From the NCBI RefSeq assembly GCF_000422905.1, contig NZ_KE383948.1:172379-217820 (forward strand): a DNA stretch of 45,442 nucleotides, given 5' to 3'. A program made the position numbers and the translations under genes. This document shows, piece after piece, positions 1-7,341 of the stretch. The notes under the pieces were generated by a model. The model ran no database searches. It was not told where the DNA came from and was given only the letters and a program-made list of their open reading frames with translations. This stretch comes from Paenibacillus alginolyticus DSM 5050 = NBRC 15375 (GTDB taxonomy: Bacteria > Bacillota > Bacilli > Paenibacillales > NBRC-103111). The stretch's first letter is position 1, and each line of letters begins with the position of its first letter.

Positions 1-285
1 CGAAGCGGTAGAGAAAGAGCTGTGAGAGGTCCGAAAAGAGCCTCTCAGCAGCAAGTGAAGCGTACAAAAGCTAGCTCGCGACCTGAAAGGTCGAAAATAG
101 ACCGCTCGGGGTCGAAGCGGTGGAGAAAGTGCTGTGAGAGGTCCGAAAAGAGCCTCTCGGCAGCAAGTGAAGGAACAAAAGCTAGCTAGCGACCTGAGAG
201 GTCGAAAATAGATCGATCAAGGTCGAAACGGTGGAGAAAGTGCTGTGAGAGATCCGAAAAGGTCCCAAAACGACCTTGTAAAGCG
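1..285. repeat. Tandem ~112-bp structured repeat, about 2.5 copies
   Basis: Copies start at 1, 113 and 224, so the period is 112 then 111 bp; the third copy decays after about 60 bp. The array may continue upstream of the window. Copies 1 and 2 are nearly identical and each contains short inverted repeats: GAGAGG...CCTCTC around a CCGAAAAG-type loop, and CGACCT-GAA/GAG-AGGTCG. A third weaker GACC...GGTC pairing follows. The loop between CGACCT and AGGTCG differs between copies while the arms are kept. No open frame runs through the array. The function is unknown; it could be a palindromic intergenic element or part of a non-coding RNA. Confidence 0.75.
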
Positions 286-586
286 TTAATATATGAAATT
301 CCAACAGGAAATTTATGGTACAAAAGGATGAATTTTTTTATAGCATTGAAATCCCTTTCAGTTTTTTATTCGCCAAATGGTTAGGTCTATATAATCAAAA
401 CGTCTAGACCTTTATTCCCGAAAATCACTATTTTCCATTTTATGAGACACAAAACTACAAATAATACGAAGTATATAGTCATATTCAGCCCTTTTGACTG
501 TAAAAATTTAACTGTTATGATAATGGTAAACTTGGGTATTGTTTAAGGAACCAAATACAAATATCGGTTAAAGGATGATTACACAG
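286..586. other. Intergenic region upstream of the two-component system
   Basis: AT-rich stretch between the repeat array and the histidine kinase gene. I see no convincing gene in it. The only candidate frame (ATG near 328) is 18 codons long and has no good ribosome-binding site. The useful content is the promoter at 494-521. Confidence 0.6.
494..521 (+). promoter_or_regulatory. Sigma-A-like promoter for the sensor kinase operon
   Basis: TTGACT at 494-499, a 16-bp spacer, then TATGAT at 516-521. A TG precedes the -10 box by one base, giving an extended -10 (TGTTATGAT). Transcription would begin near 528, about 60 bp before the kinase start. Confidence 0.6.
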
Positions 587-2242
587 ATGAGAAAGATGTT
601 CTCTGGTGGAAGTAAAGTCTTTTACTTGTACCGGTATATTTCACTTGGTGGAACTTCGTTAGTGTATGCCATTGAGGATCGTGGCCCCCCGTTAAGTATT
701 AAAATTGGCATCATCTTGGCGCTATTCATCTTTGCCAAGTGGATTACGGACATGTATTCCCGAAGTGGCCAAGCCTCTCGCACAATTAAAATAACCGTAG
801 GCTTGGAAATGACGGGGATGATGATCCTGCATCTTCTGAGCGGCGGTATGGACAGTCCGTTTCTGTGGTGCGTATTCAATCCCGCTTGGATGGCTGCCAG
901 CTATTTATCCTCGGTTTATTGCTGGTTTATGATGCTGATTTACTTCTTATTCGTCACCGCATTTTCCTACTTTTTTGCCAATGACCAATCGCTAACCACT
1001 ATTTTGCTTGAAGAAAATCGATTTTACTTGATGTTATTGTTTATGACGCTCTCGATTCAACTATTAGCTGGCGTCAAAAGTAGGCTTGAGATCGCGAACG
1101 CTCGCACCACGGAAACGATGGAGCATATGAAGTCGCTGTATCAATTCGTGGAAGCAGCTACGCATAGTGAATCGGAGAATTTGAAAATTATTTTTGCAGA
1201 ATTTGCTTTAAAGCTGACCAAGCTCAAGATGTCCTTCTTCTGGGATGTCAATGGGAATGGCGGACATGATCCGCTTATTACCCAGGGTATCACGCCAGCT
1301 GGCGTAGAAGCTTCCCTGATTGCAGCAATTGACATGCATGCAGCCGAGCTTAGACAGCTCGATAGCTGTATGGTGATGAATTTACCTGAGTATGGTGATT
1401 TTCTTGTGATTCCCATCAAGTCGTCTACCCGGTTCTGGGGAGTGATGGGGGTGAAGATTGAGCGCTCCACCTATGAGGAAGGCAGGCATTGGTTCGTCAA
1501 ACAGCTGTATTTTCTATCTGAGCTATGCGCCGTCATTCTGGAAAGGCACCAGCTTGAGCGTATCGAGAACCAGCTGATGATTATCGAGGAACAGAATCGG
1601 ATTGCTGATGAGATGCACGACAGCGTCTCGCAGTACATTTTCGGAATTGTGTATGCCGTCCATTCGCTCAGTCGCAAATGGAAAGACATTTCAACAGATC
1701 AGATTAAGGAACAACTGCAAATCATTCAAGAGTCATCTGTTGCAGCTTCTCAAGAGCTTCGTTCCACGATTTATAGTCTTAGCTCTCGGAAAAATGGCGG
1801 TGCTTTTTGGATCACTACCGTCAAATCTCATCTGGATAGCTTGTCCAAGCTGCACGCTGTGAAAGTAACCTTAAATGTTACTGGAGATGATCATGGCCTA
1901 CAGGTCAATTATCAGAAGGCATTGTTTAGAATTATATCGGAAGCAACTGGAAACGCCATTCGTCATGGTCGAAGCAGTCACATTAAGGTAGATCTCAGTA
2001 TGAAGACAGAAGAGGTAAGGCTTTCGGTCTTGGATAACGGAAGTGGTTTCAGTGTTACAGAACGTCTTTCTGACCCTAAGGTATCAGGGCTTGGCGTGAG
2101 CAACATGGAGCTGCTTGTTCATTCTTTTGGCGGAACGATTAGCATTCAGAGCACGAAAGGAAAAGGTACACATATTCAAGTGACTCTCCCAACTGGGAAT
2201 CAGGATAAAAAAGAACAAAATGAATTTCAGTTGATGGGCTAA
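587..2242 (+). CDS. Membrane sensor histidine kinase, NarL/DegS-type (HisKA_3)
   Basis: Likely senses an envelope or intracellular signal and phosphorylates the response regulator encoded 47 bp downstream. The N-terminal third has four to five hydrophobic membrane segments (residues ~35-165). A GAF-like stretch follows (~185-315). The HisKA_3 dimerisation box carries the predicted phospho-acceptor His344 in IADEMHDSVSQ. A HATPase_c domain ends the protein, with N-box NAIRHG and G-boxes LDNGSGF and GLGVSNM. An ATG at 575 touches its AAGG, whereas the ATG at 587 has AAAGGA 11 bases upstream, so I prefer 587 (551 aa). The family is known for LiaS-, DegS- and ComP-like kinases; the sequence does not identify the signal. 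Its position before the EPS operon suggests, but does not prove, control of that operon. Confidence 0.88.
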   Translation: MRKMFSGGSKVFYLYRYISLGGTSLVYAIEDRGPPLSIKIGIILALFIFAKWITDMYSRSGQASRTIKITVGLEMTGMMILHLLSGGMDSPFLWCVFNPAWMAASYLSSVYCWFMMLIYFLFVTAFSYFFANDQSLTTILLEENRFYLMLLFMTLSIQLLAGVKSRLEIANARTTETMEHMKSLYQFVEAATHSESENLKIIFAEFALKLTKLKMSFFWDVNGNGGHDPLITQGITPAGVEASLIAAIDMHAAELRQLDSCMVMNLPEYGDFLVIPIKSSTRFWGVMGVKIERSTYEEGRHWFVKQLYFLSELCAVILERHQLERIENQLMIIEEQNRIADEMHDSVSQYIFGIVYAVHSLSRKWKDISTDQIKEQLQIIQESSVAASQELRSTIYSLSSRKNGGAFWITTVKSHLDSLSKLHAVKVTLNVTGDDHGLQVNYQKALFRIISEATGNAIRHGRSSHIKVDLSMKTEEVRLSVLDNGSGFSVTERLSDPKVSGLGVSNMELLVHSFGGTISIQSTKGKGTHIQVTLPTGNQDKKEQNEFQLMG

Positions 2243-2289
2243 ACAAGGTCATGAAGGCAATTCCCATTCTAACGAAAGCAGGTGGTACT

Positions 2290-2910
2290 TTGAAAGTTGT
2301 TATCGTAGATGATCATCCGTTGGTGCGAAAAGGATTGTCAGCTGTGCTAAAGCTTGAAGCTAACATCGAAATTTCTGGCGAATCGGAAACGGTGGAGCAC
2401 GCTTTGGAGTTAATCAAGGAAACGAAACCGGATTTGGCAATTGTGGATCTGAAGCTCGGTAATCGCTCTGGTCTCGAAGTGGTTGAGAATATCAAGGATT
2501 CATCTTGCCGAAGTATCATTCTAACCTCATCGACCATGGAGCAAGATGTCAGAAGGGCAGAGGCAGTGGGGGCGGATGGTTATGTGCTCAAAGAAGCGCT
2601 GCCAGAAGAATTGCTGCTTGCAATTAAGTTGATTTTCAAAGGGAAAAAGTATTACGATCCGGGTTTGATGGAAATGTTGTTCAAGAAAGAGGAAGAGGAC
2701 AGCTTCAGTAAGCTCACGCCGAAGGAGCGGGAAGTGTTAATTGGTCTAGGAGAGGGTTTGTCCAATCAAGGAATGGCCAAGAAACTGATGGTAACTGAGT
2801 TCACAGTCAAGAAGCATGTTAGCCAAATCCTAAACAAACTATGCGTCAACGATCGTACACAAGCGGCTTTGTTAGCGCAATCCAAGGGACTGGTCAGCAG
2901 TTTTCAGTAA
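2290..2910 (+). CDS. NarL/LuxR-family response regulator
   Basis: DNA-binding partner of the preceding kinase. The N-terminal receiver domain (~1-118) has the acidic pair in VIVDDHP, the predicted phosphorylation site Asp53 in IVDLKLG and the conserved Lys in YVLKEALP. A LuxR-type helix-turn-helix (~140-200) begins LTPKEREVL and contains the recognition helix TVKKHVSQIL. The frame opens at an ATG at 2251, but the receiver domain should begin with KVVIVDDHP. The TTG at 2290 is preceded by AGGTGG at good spacing, so I choose TTG (206 aa); starting at 2251 would add 13 residues. It is probably co-transcribed with the kinase. Targets are unknown; the EPS operon 390 bp downstream is an obvious candidate. 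Confidence 0.88.
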   Translation: MKVVIVDDHPLVRKGLSAVLKLEANIEISGESETVEHALELIKETKPDLAIVDLKLGNRSGLEVVENIKDSSCRSIILTSSTMEQDVRRAEAVGADGYVLKEALPEELLLAIKLIFKGKKYYDPGLMEMLFKKEEEDSFSKLTPKEREVLIGLGEGLSNQGMAKKLMVTEFTVKKHVSQILNKLCVNDRTQAALLAQSKGLVSSFQ

Positions 2911-3170
2911 GCTATTTATGCAAATATGGTCCGAAAGTATACCATCGCTTTATTACATATAGCCATTGGTGGATACACGAAATAGACCCAAAAATTATAA
3001 TATCGAGTAATATCATAATTCTGGGAATTCATATAGTATTTGTGTATAACCAACTAACTGACAAAAAGCGGCATTCTTCATTCCTTTTGATCGTAGAGTG
3101 CTTCACCTAAGCTACTGAATAGCTAACTCTGTCGAAAAGAGATTGTTGAATGCTCTGGCTAAAGGAGTGA

Positions 3171-3199
3171 TTGAATGTCGGTTCGATAGTGGGTGTAAT
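3171..3199 (+). promoter_or_regulatory. Candidate EPS operon promoter
   Basis: TTGAAT at 3171-3176, a 17-bp spacer and TGTAAT at 3194-3199. The predicted start near 3206 lies inside the palindrome at 3204-3220, as expected for a repressible promoter. It would give a leader of about 90 nt. Confidence 0.45.
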
Positions 3200-3203
3200 C
3201 GTA

Positions 3204-3220
3204 AATGAAACGCTTTCATT
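3204..3220. promoter_or_regulatory. Palindromic operator, CcpA/LacI-family-like
   Basis: AATGAAA-CGC-TTTCATT: two perfect 7-bp arms around CGC, overlapping the predicted +1 of the EPS operon. It matches the catabolite-responsive element consensus with one central base missing. LacI-family regulators bind such palindromes with a central CG. Which regulator binds is inference. Confidence 0.5.
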
Positions 3221-3298
3221 GCAAATATCATAGCTCAATTTTTTGGGAAAAGCAAGACTGAATTCATCGGTTTTTAATTATTTTTTTGGGAGGGTACC

Positions 3299-4042
3299 AT
3301 GGAGAAATCGATCTTGGATTACTTTGTACTCATTCGCAAAAAACTGTGGATGATTGCGCTGTTCGTTCTTCTCTCGTGTCTGACAACGTTCTATGTCAGC
3401 AAAACTTTCGTCGAGCCGGTTTACAAGGCGAACACACAAGTGCTGGTTAGCAGCACGTTCAAGAGTGAAGAAGCGATAGATCTTAATGATGTGTCGATGA
3501 ACTTGAATTTAATTGAGAGCTACAAGGAAATCATGAAATCAGATCATATCATTCAACAGATGCTGCAGAGTCACCCCGAATTCGGAATGACTCAGAAGGA
3601 GCTGCTGAAGAATCTGAAAGTGAGCTCCACGGATAAAACACAAATTATCAAAATTGAGCTTGAGGATCATAGCTATGAAAAAGCGGTTGTGATTACCAAG
3701 ACACTTGCGGATACGTTCATTAATGAAGTACCAAGCTTGATGAATATGAATAATGTCAAGATTCTTTCTAGTTCCGATGCTGCTGTGAAGCCATTGCCAG
3801 TTAATTCCAGTGTGGTCATCAATCTTGCTTTGAGCTTCATTTTATCGGCGATGGCAGCTATTGGTGTTTTCTTCTTCTTTGAAAATATGAATGATACGAT
3901 TCGTTCTGAAAAAGAAGCCGAGCATATCGTTGGGCTGCCTGTACTCTCTTCCATCGGAACAATTAAAAAGGGCAAAGCATCGAAACCTTCGCGTGCACGA
4001 AGCAGAGAGGTAGGGGAAAAGGCATATGTCACAGCTAAGTAA
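3299..4042 (+). CDS. Wzz/CapA-like polysaccharide co-polymerase
   Basis: Membrane adaptor that sets EPS chain length and partners the cytoplasmic BY-kinase-like protein encoded next. A short cytoplasmic N-terminus leads to one membrane segment (~17-36). A periplasm-side domain follows (~37-165), then a second membrane segment (~172-195) preceded by the Pro-rich KPLPVNSS stretch typical of PCP-2b proteins. The C-terminal tail is basic (~196-247). At 247 aa it has the usual length of the Firmicutes form (YveK/CapA), where the kinase is a separate polypeptide. GGGAGGG precedes the ATG. It overlaps the next gene by 17 bp, so the two are translationally coupled. It is the first gene of the EPS operon. 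Confidence 0.88.
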   Translation: MEKSILDYFVLIRKKLWMIALFVLLSCLTTFYVSKTFVEPVYKANTQVLVSSTFKSEEAIDLNDVSMNLNLIESYKEIMKSDHIIQQMLQSHPEFGMTQKELLKNLKVSSTDKTQIIKIELEDHSYEKAVVITKTLADTFINEVPSLMNMNNVKILSSSDAAVKPLPVNSSVVINLALSFILSAMAAIGVFFFFENMNDTIRSEKEAEHIVGLPVLSSIGTIKKGKASKPSRARSREVGEKAYVTAK

Positions 4043-4661
4043 TGTTCTTGTGGCTGAATTGGATCCGATTTCGTCAGTCTCTGAAGCTTATCGTTCCTTG
4101 CGTACAGCGGTACGCTATAAAAAGGTTGTGCCAGCTGGTCAAGGAATGGTGCTCATGGTTGCATCTCCCAAGCCGCAAGAAGGCAAGACGACGACACTTG
4201 CTAATCTGGCTATTACCTACGCTCAGGAAGGTAAGTCTGTCGTGGTCTTAGATTGTAATTTACGGCAACCAGCCCTGCATGAGATGTTTGGTGCCAAGAA
4301 TACGAAAGGCCTGGTCCACTTTTTAAATAAAGGGCTAACCGCCCAAGAAATCATTACACCGACAGGAATCATCGGGCTTGATCTGATCACCAGCGGTGGT
4401 CAACCGATGAATCCATCCGAGCTGTTAGGCTCCGCCAAAATGGATGCCTTGATGAACCTACTCAAGCAGCGATATGAAGTCATTCTCATCGATTCGCCAT
4501 CAACGCTTGACTACACAGATGCTTGTTTACTTTCTGAGTATAGTGACGGCGTGATGTTAGTTGCCAAGAATGGCAAGACGAAGCGAGAATGGGCGAAGCA
4601 AGCGAGAACCCAATTAGAGCAGTCCGGAGCCAGGATGCTCGGTATTGTTTTCAATCAATAA
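4026..4661 (+). CDS. BY-kinase-like CpsD/CapB ATPase lacking a tyrosine tail
   Basis: Cytoplasmic P-loop partner of the Wzz-like protein, in the family of tyrosine autokinases that control Wzy polymerisation. Walker A is PQEGKTTT with Lys54; the A' motif is VVLDCNLR with Asp76 (usual form DADLR); Walker B is ILIDSP with Asp156. The N-terminal SVSEAYRSLRTAVRY stretch is the usual oligomerisation and substrate region. The protein stops at GIVFNQ, where family members normally continue into a tail with a cluster of tyrosines. No tyrosine occurs in the last ~40 residues. No CpsB/Wzb phosphatase is encoded in the locus. It may therefore act as an ATPase switch rather than through a phosphorylated tyrosine tail. 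Confidence 0.85.
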   Translation: MSQLSNVLVAELDPISSVSEAYRSLRTAVRYKKVVPAGQGMVLMVASPKPQEGKTTTLANLAITYAQEGKSVVVLDCNLRQPALHEMFGAKNTKGLVHFLNKGLTAQEIITPTGIIGLDLITSGGQPMNPSELLGSAKMDALMNLLKQRYEVILIDSPSTLDYTDACLLSEYSDGVMLVAKNGKTKREWAKQARTQLEQSGARMLGIVFNQ

Positions 4662-4747
4662 TTGAAAACATTAGACTTTCCATAATCGACAACGGATGCT
4701 TACGAAGTTAGCTTTGCTGAAGCAAAACTTTTAGGAGGATGAAAACG

Positions 4748-5686
4748 ATGAAAAAGGTGAAGAAAGCCATTATTCCGGCCGCAGGCTTAGGAACGAGATT
4801 CCTGCCTGCTACGAAAGCGATGCCTAAAGAGATGCTCCCGATCATCAACAAGCCGACTATTCAATACATTGTGGAAGAAGCCATCGAATCCGGAATCGAA
4901 GATATTATTATTGTTACCGGTAAAGGGAAGCGGGCAATCGAAGATCACTTCGATAATGCTTTCGAGTTAGAAAATAAGCTGTTGGAAACGGGGAAGCTGG
5001 AGCTTCTTAAGGAAGTTCAACGTTCATCCAAAGTAGAGATTCATTACATTCGTCAAAAGGAACCCAAGGGTCTTGGACATGCGGTCTGGTGTGCAAGAAG
5101 GTTCATTGGAAATGAACCATTCGCTGTGCTGCTAGGCGATGATATTGTCACAGGGAAGGTGCCCTGCCTAAAACAGCTCATTCAGCAATATGAATTATCA
5201 GAAAATTCGGTTATTGGCGTACAGACTGTACCGCCAGAGCTTACCAATCGTTACGGTGTCATTGATCCAGGTGAACAAAATAACCGGCTTTATCAAGTGA
5301 AAGACTTTGTTGAAAAACCAAAATTAGGCACTGCCCCTTCCAATCTTGCCATTATGGGCAGATATGTGTTCTCCCCTAAAATCTTTGAATTTTTGGAGCT
5401 TCAGGAGAAAGGCGCTGGCGGAGAAATTCAGCTGACGGACGCGATTCAGAAGCTTAATCAAATAGAACGAGTGCTAGCCTATCATTTTGACGGTATTCGT
5501 TATGATGTGGGTGAACGTCTCGGTTACATTCTCACAACAATGGCGTTCGCCTTGGAGAGTAAAGATCTACGTCCGGATGTACTTGAAGCGATGGCTGCCA
5601 TCCTTATCAAAGAGCAATATGCGCCAATTCTAGAGCATCTGGGAGGTGGAGACCATGAGCTTGCGCGAATTGCAGGAGGATTATGA
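4748..5686 (+). CDS. galU: UTP-glucose-1-phosphate uridylyltransferase
   Basis: Makes UDP-glucose from UTP and glucose 1-phosphate. It feeds the glycosyltransferases directly and the UDP-glucose dehydrogenase at 16639. The N-terminal nucleotide-binding motif KAIIPAAGLGTRFLPAT and the KAMPKEMLPI segment are diagnostic; VEKP and DAIQ follow in the usual order. At 312 aa it has the normal length for GalU/GtaB. An ATG at 4739 directly abuts AGGAGG, so the ATG at 4748, nine bases downstream of that site, is the likely start. A small TTTGC-TGAA-GCAAA hairpin at 4713-4726 sits between this gene and the kinase gene. The 3' end overlaps the sugar transferase gene by about 32 bp. Confidence 0.93.
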   Translation: MKKVKKAIIPAAGLGTRFLPATKAMPKEMLPIINKPTIQYIVEEAIESGIEDIIIVTGKGKRAIEDHFDNAFELENKLLETGKLELLKEVQRSSKVEIHYIRQKEPKGLGHAVWCARRFIGNEPFAVLLGDDIVTGKVPCLKQLIQQYELSENSVIGVQTVPPELTNRYGVIDPGEQNNRLYQVKDFVEKPKLGTAPSNLAIMGRYVFSPKIFEFLELQEKGAGGEIQLTDAIQKLNQIERVLAYHFDGIRYDVGERLGYILTTMAFALESKDLRPDVLEAMAAILIKEQYAPILEHLGGGDHELARIAGGL

Positions 5687-6371
5687 GTACCTGGGACCAC
5701 AGAAAATTTCCCAGAAGAGCTACTACACGGCTGCTGCCCCTAGATCGCAAGAAAGGAAAAGCGCCGCTTCCTATTTGTTCGTAAAGCGTATGCTCGATAT
5801 TATGCTATCCCTCATGGGCCTTTTCTTCCTGACACCGTTATTTATCATCATTGCTACTTGGATTAAGTTGGAAGATCCTAAAGGCGCCGTTTTCTTCAAA
5901 CAAAATCGAGTCGGGAAAGACGAAATCCTGTTTCCCATGTATAAGTTTCGCTCGATGGTATCCAATGCGGAAGAGCTGAAGCAGCAGTTGATGAGTCAGA
6001 ATGAAGTTGAAGGCGCGATGTTTAAAATGAAAAATGATCCTCGGGTCACACGCGTCGGACGATTATTGCGCAAAACAAGTATAGATGAGTTGCCACAATT
6101 GTGGAATGTACTCGTCGGTGATATGAGCTTAGTCGGGCCAAGACCGGCTTTGCCGAGTGAAGTAAGTGAGTATACACCATATGAGAAGAAGCGTTTAGCC
6201 GTTACTCCTGGCTGCACGGGTTTATGGCAAGTAAGCGGACGAAGCAATTTAAGCTTCGAGCAAATGGTTGAGCTCGATTTGACTTACATTAGAAAACGAA
6301 GCATTTTCTATGATTTGAAAATCATCCTGAAGACAGTATCGGTCCTTCTTGGCTCCAAAGACGCCTTTTAG
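5655..6371 (+). CDS. Undecaprenyl-phosphate sugar phosphotransferase (EPS priming enzyme)
   Basis: Transfers a sugar 1-phosphate from a nucleotide sugar to undecaprenyl phosphate, starting each repeat unit. It belongs to the bacterial sugar transferase family (WcaJ/PssY type), but in the short form with one N-terminal membrane segment (~38-60) after KRMLDIMLSLMG. Conserved blocks are KFRSMV, LRKTSIDELPQLWNVL, GDMSLVGPRPALP and PGCTGLWQVSGRS, all in family order. Three start codons are possible. The ATG at 5655 has GGAGGT seven bases upstream, while the earlier GTG at 5646 overlaps that site, so I use 5655 (238 aa). The sugar transferred cannot be read from sequence; glucose or galactose phosphate is usual. 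Confidence 0.92.
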   Translation: MSLRELQEDYEYLGPQKISQKSYYTAAAPRSQERKSAASYLFVKRMLDIMLSLMGLFFLTPLFIIIATWIKLEDPKGAVFFKQNRVGKDEILFPMYKFRSMVSNAEELKQQLMSQNEVEGAMFKMKNDPRVTRVGRLLRKTSIDELPQLWNVLVGDMSLVGPRPALPSEVSEYTPYEKKRLAVTPGCTGLWQVSGRSNLSFEQMVELDLTYIRKRSIFYDLKIILKTVSVLLGSKDAF

Positions 6372-6400
6372 AGAACAAAAGGGAAAGGAGTAACACCGTC

Positions 6401-7333
6401 GTGCTAATTCAGCCAAAACCAAGGGTTTCTATTGTCATCTGTACCTATAACCGTGCTGATTTGCTTCAAATCACCTTGAACGCCTTACCTGCTTTAAAGG
6501 CTATAGACAAGGCTGAGATTCTCATCGTGGATAACAATTCCGCAGATCATACGCGTGAGATCTCACAATCGTTTATTCAGCGTCAAGCAGGGGAGACAGA
6601 CGTTCATTATCTGTTTGAACAAACCCAAGGGCTTTCGGCTGCGCGAAATAGAGGTATTCAAGAAGCTAAGGGTGATATTGTTGCCTTTCTCGATGATGAT
6701 GCAGTTCCTTACATGGAATGGATTCGCACCATCATAGACACCTTGGATAGTCGACAGGATGTCTATGCGCTGGGAGGTATGATTCGACCTCGTTTCGAAA
6801 CAGAACGGCCGAAATGGCTGATCAAATCGTTAGAGCTGCCTTATACGATTGTGGATAGGGGAGCAGCTGTTCATGAGTATCCGATGAACAGGCATCCATT
6901 TGGTGCGAATATGGCGATTCGCAAATCCTTTCACGACAAATACTTGTTCCCAACCGACCTAGGAAGGAAGGGAACACTGCTGTTGTCTGGGGAGGAATCC
7001 TGGATATTTGAGCAGATGAAGAAAGAAGGGAAGGCTATTCTTTATCAGCCTTCCATGGTGGTTGATCACTTTATCCCGGATAGCCGGTTGACGAAGGATT
7101 GGATCAAGCAGCGCTATTATTATCAAGGTGTTACGAATGGCTCGATGCATAAGAGTCGTATCAGCAAGCTTATTCTTCTCGGTAAGGTTGCCAGTAAGGT
7201 GCTCTACATTGCCGTAGATGCCTTGTTCGCACGTACCGAAGGAAGTAAACTGCTGATCACATGCCGATTGCAAAGCATACGAGGCACGCTAGACACGCTC
7301 AGTAGACGTGGAAAAATGCACTTAACAGGGTGA
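6401..7333 (+). CDS. GT2-family glycosyltransferase
   Basis: Cytoplasmic GT-A enzyme expected to add one sugar to the lipid-linked repeat unit. The N-terminal VSIVICTYNRADLL motif, VDNNSADHT and the GLSAARNRGI helix lead to the metal-binding FLDDDAVP. An acceptor-side region with GEESWIFEQM follows. At 310 aa it has the normal length for soluble GT2 enzymes. The start is GTG with AAAGGAG ten bases upstream. Its stop overlaps the start region of the next gene. Donor and linkage are unknown. Confidence 0.88.
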   Translation: MLIQPKPRVSIVICTYNRADLLQITLNALPALKAIDKAEILIVDNNSADHTREISQSFIQRQAGETDVHYLFEQTQGLSAARNRGIQEAKGDIVAFLDDDAVPYMEWIRTIIDTLDSRQDVYALGGMIRPRFETERPKWLIKSLELPYTIVDRGAAVHEYPMNRHPFGANMAIRKSFHDKYLFPTDLGRKGTLLLSGEESWIFEQMKKEGKAILYQPSMVVDHFIPDSRLTKDWIKQRYYYQGVTNGSMHKSRISKLILLGKVASKVLYIAVDALFARTEGSKLLITCRLQSIRGTLDTLSRRGKMHLTG

Positions 7334-7341
7334 GGATACTG

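Larger units (their letters stand above)
2911..3298. other. Regulatory intergenic region before the EPS operon
   Basis: 388 bp with no convincing gene. A five-codon frame at 3175 (Met-Ser-Val-Arg-stop) sits 7 bases after AAAGGAG, but it is too short to claim. Two promoter-like sites are visible: a perfect TATAAT at 2996-3001 with a poor -35, and a better site at 3171-3199 followed by a palindrome. The last 70 bp before the first EPS gene are T-rich. No clear terminator closes the response regulator gene. Confidence 0.5.

Noticed and set aside
1..285. CRISPR array
   Set aside because: The repeated unit is ~112 bp with no short constant repeat separated by unique spacers.
2841..3110. 89-codon frame after the response regulator
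   Set aside because: It overlaps the regulator's end, lacks a ribosome-binding site and has no recognisable protein features.
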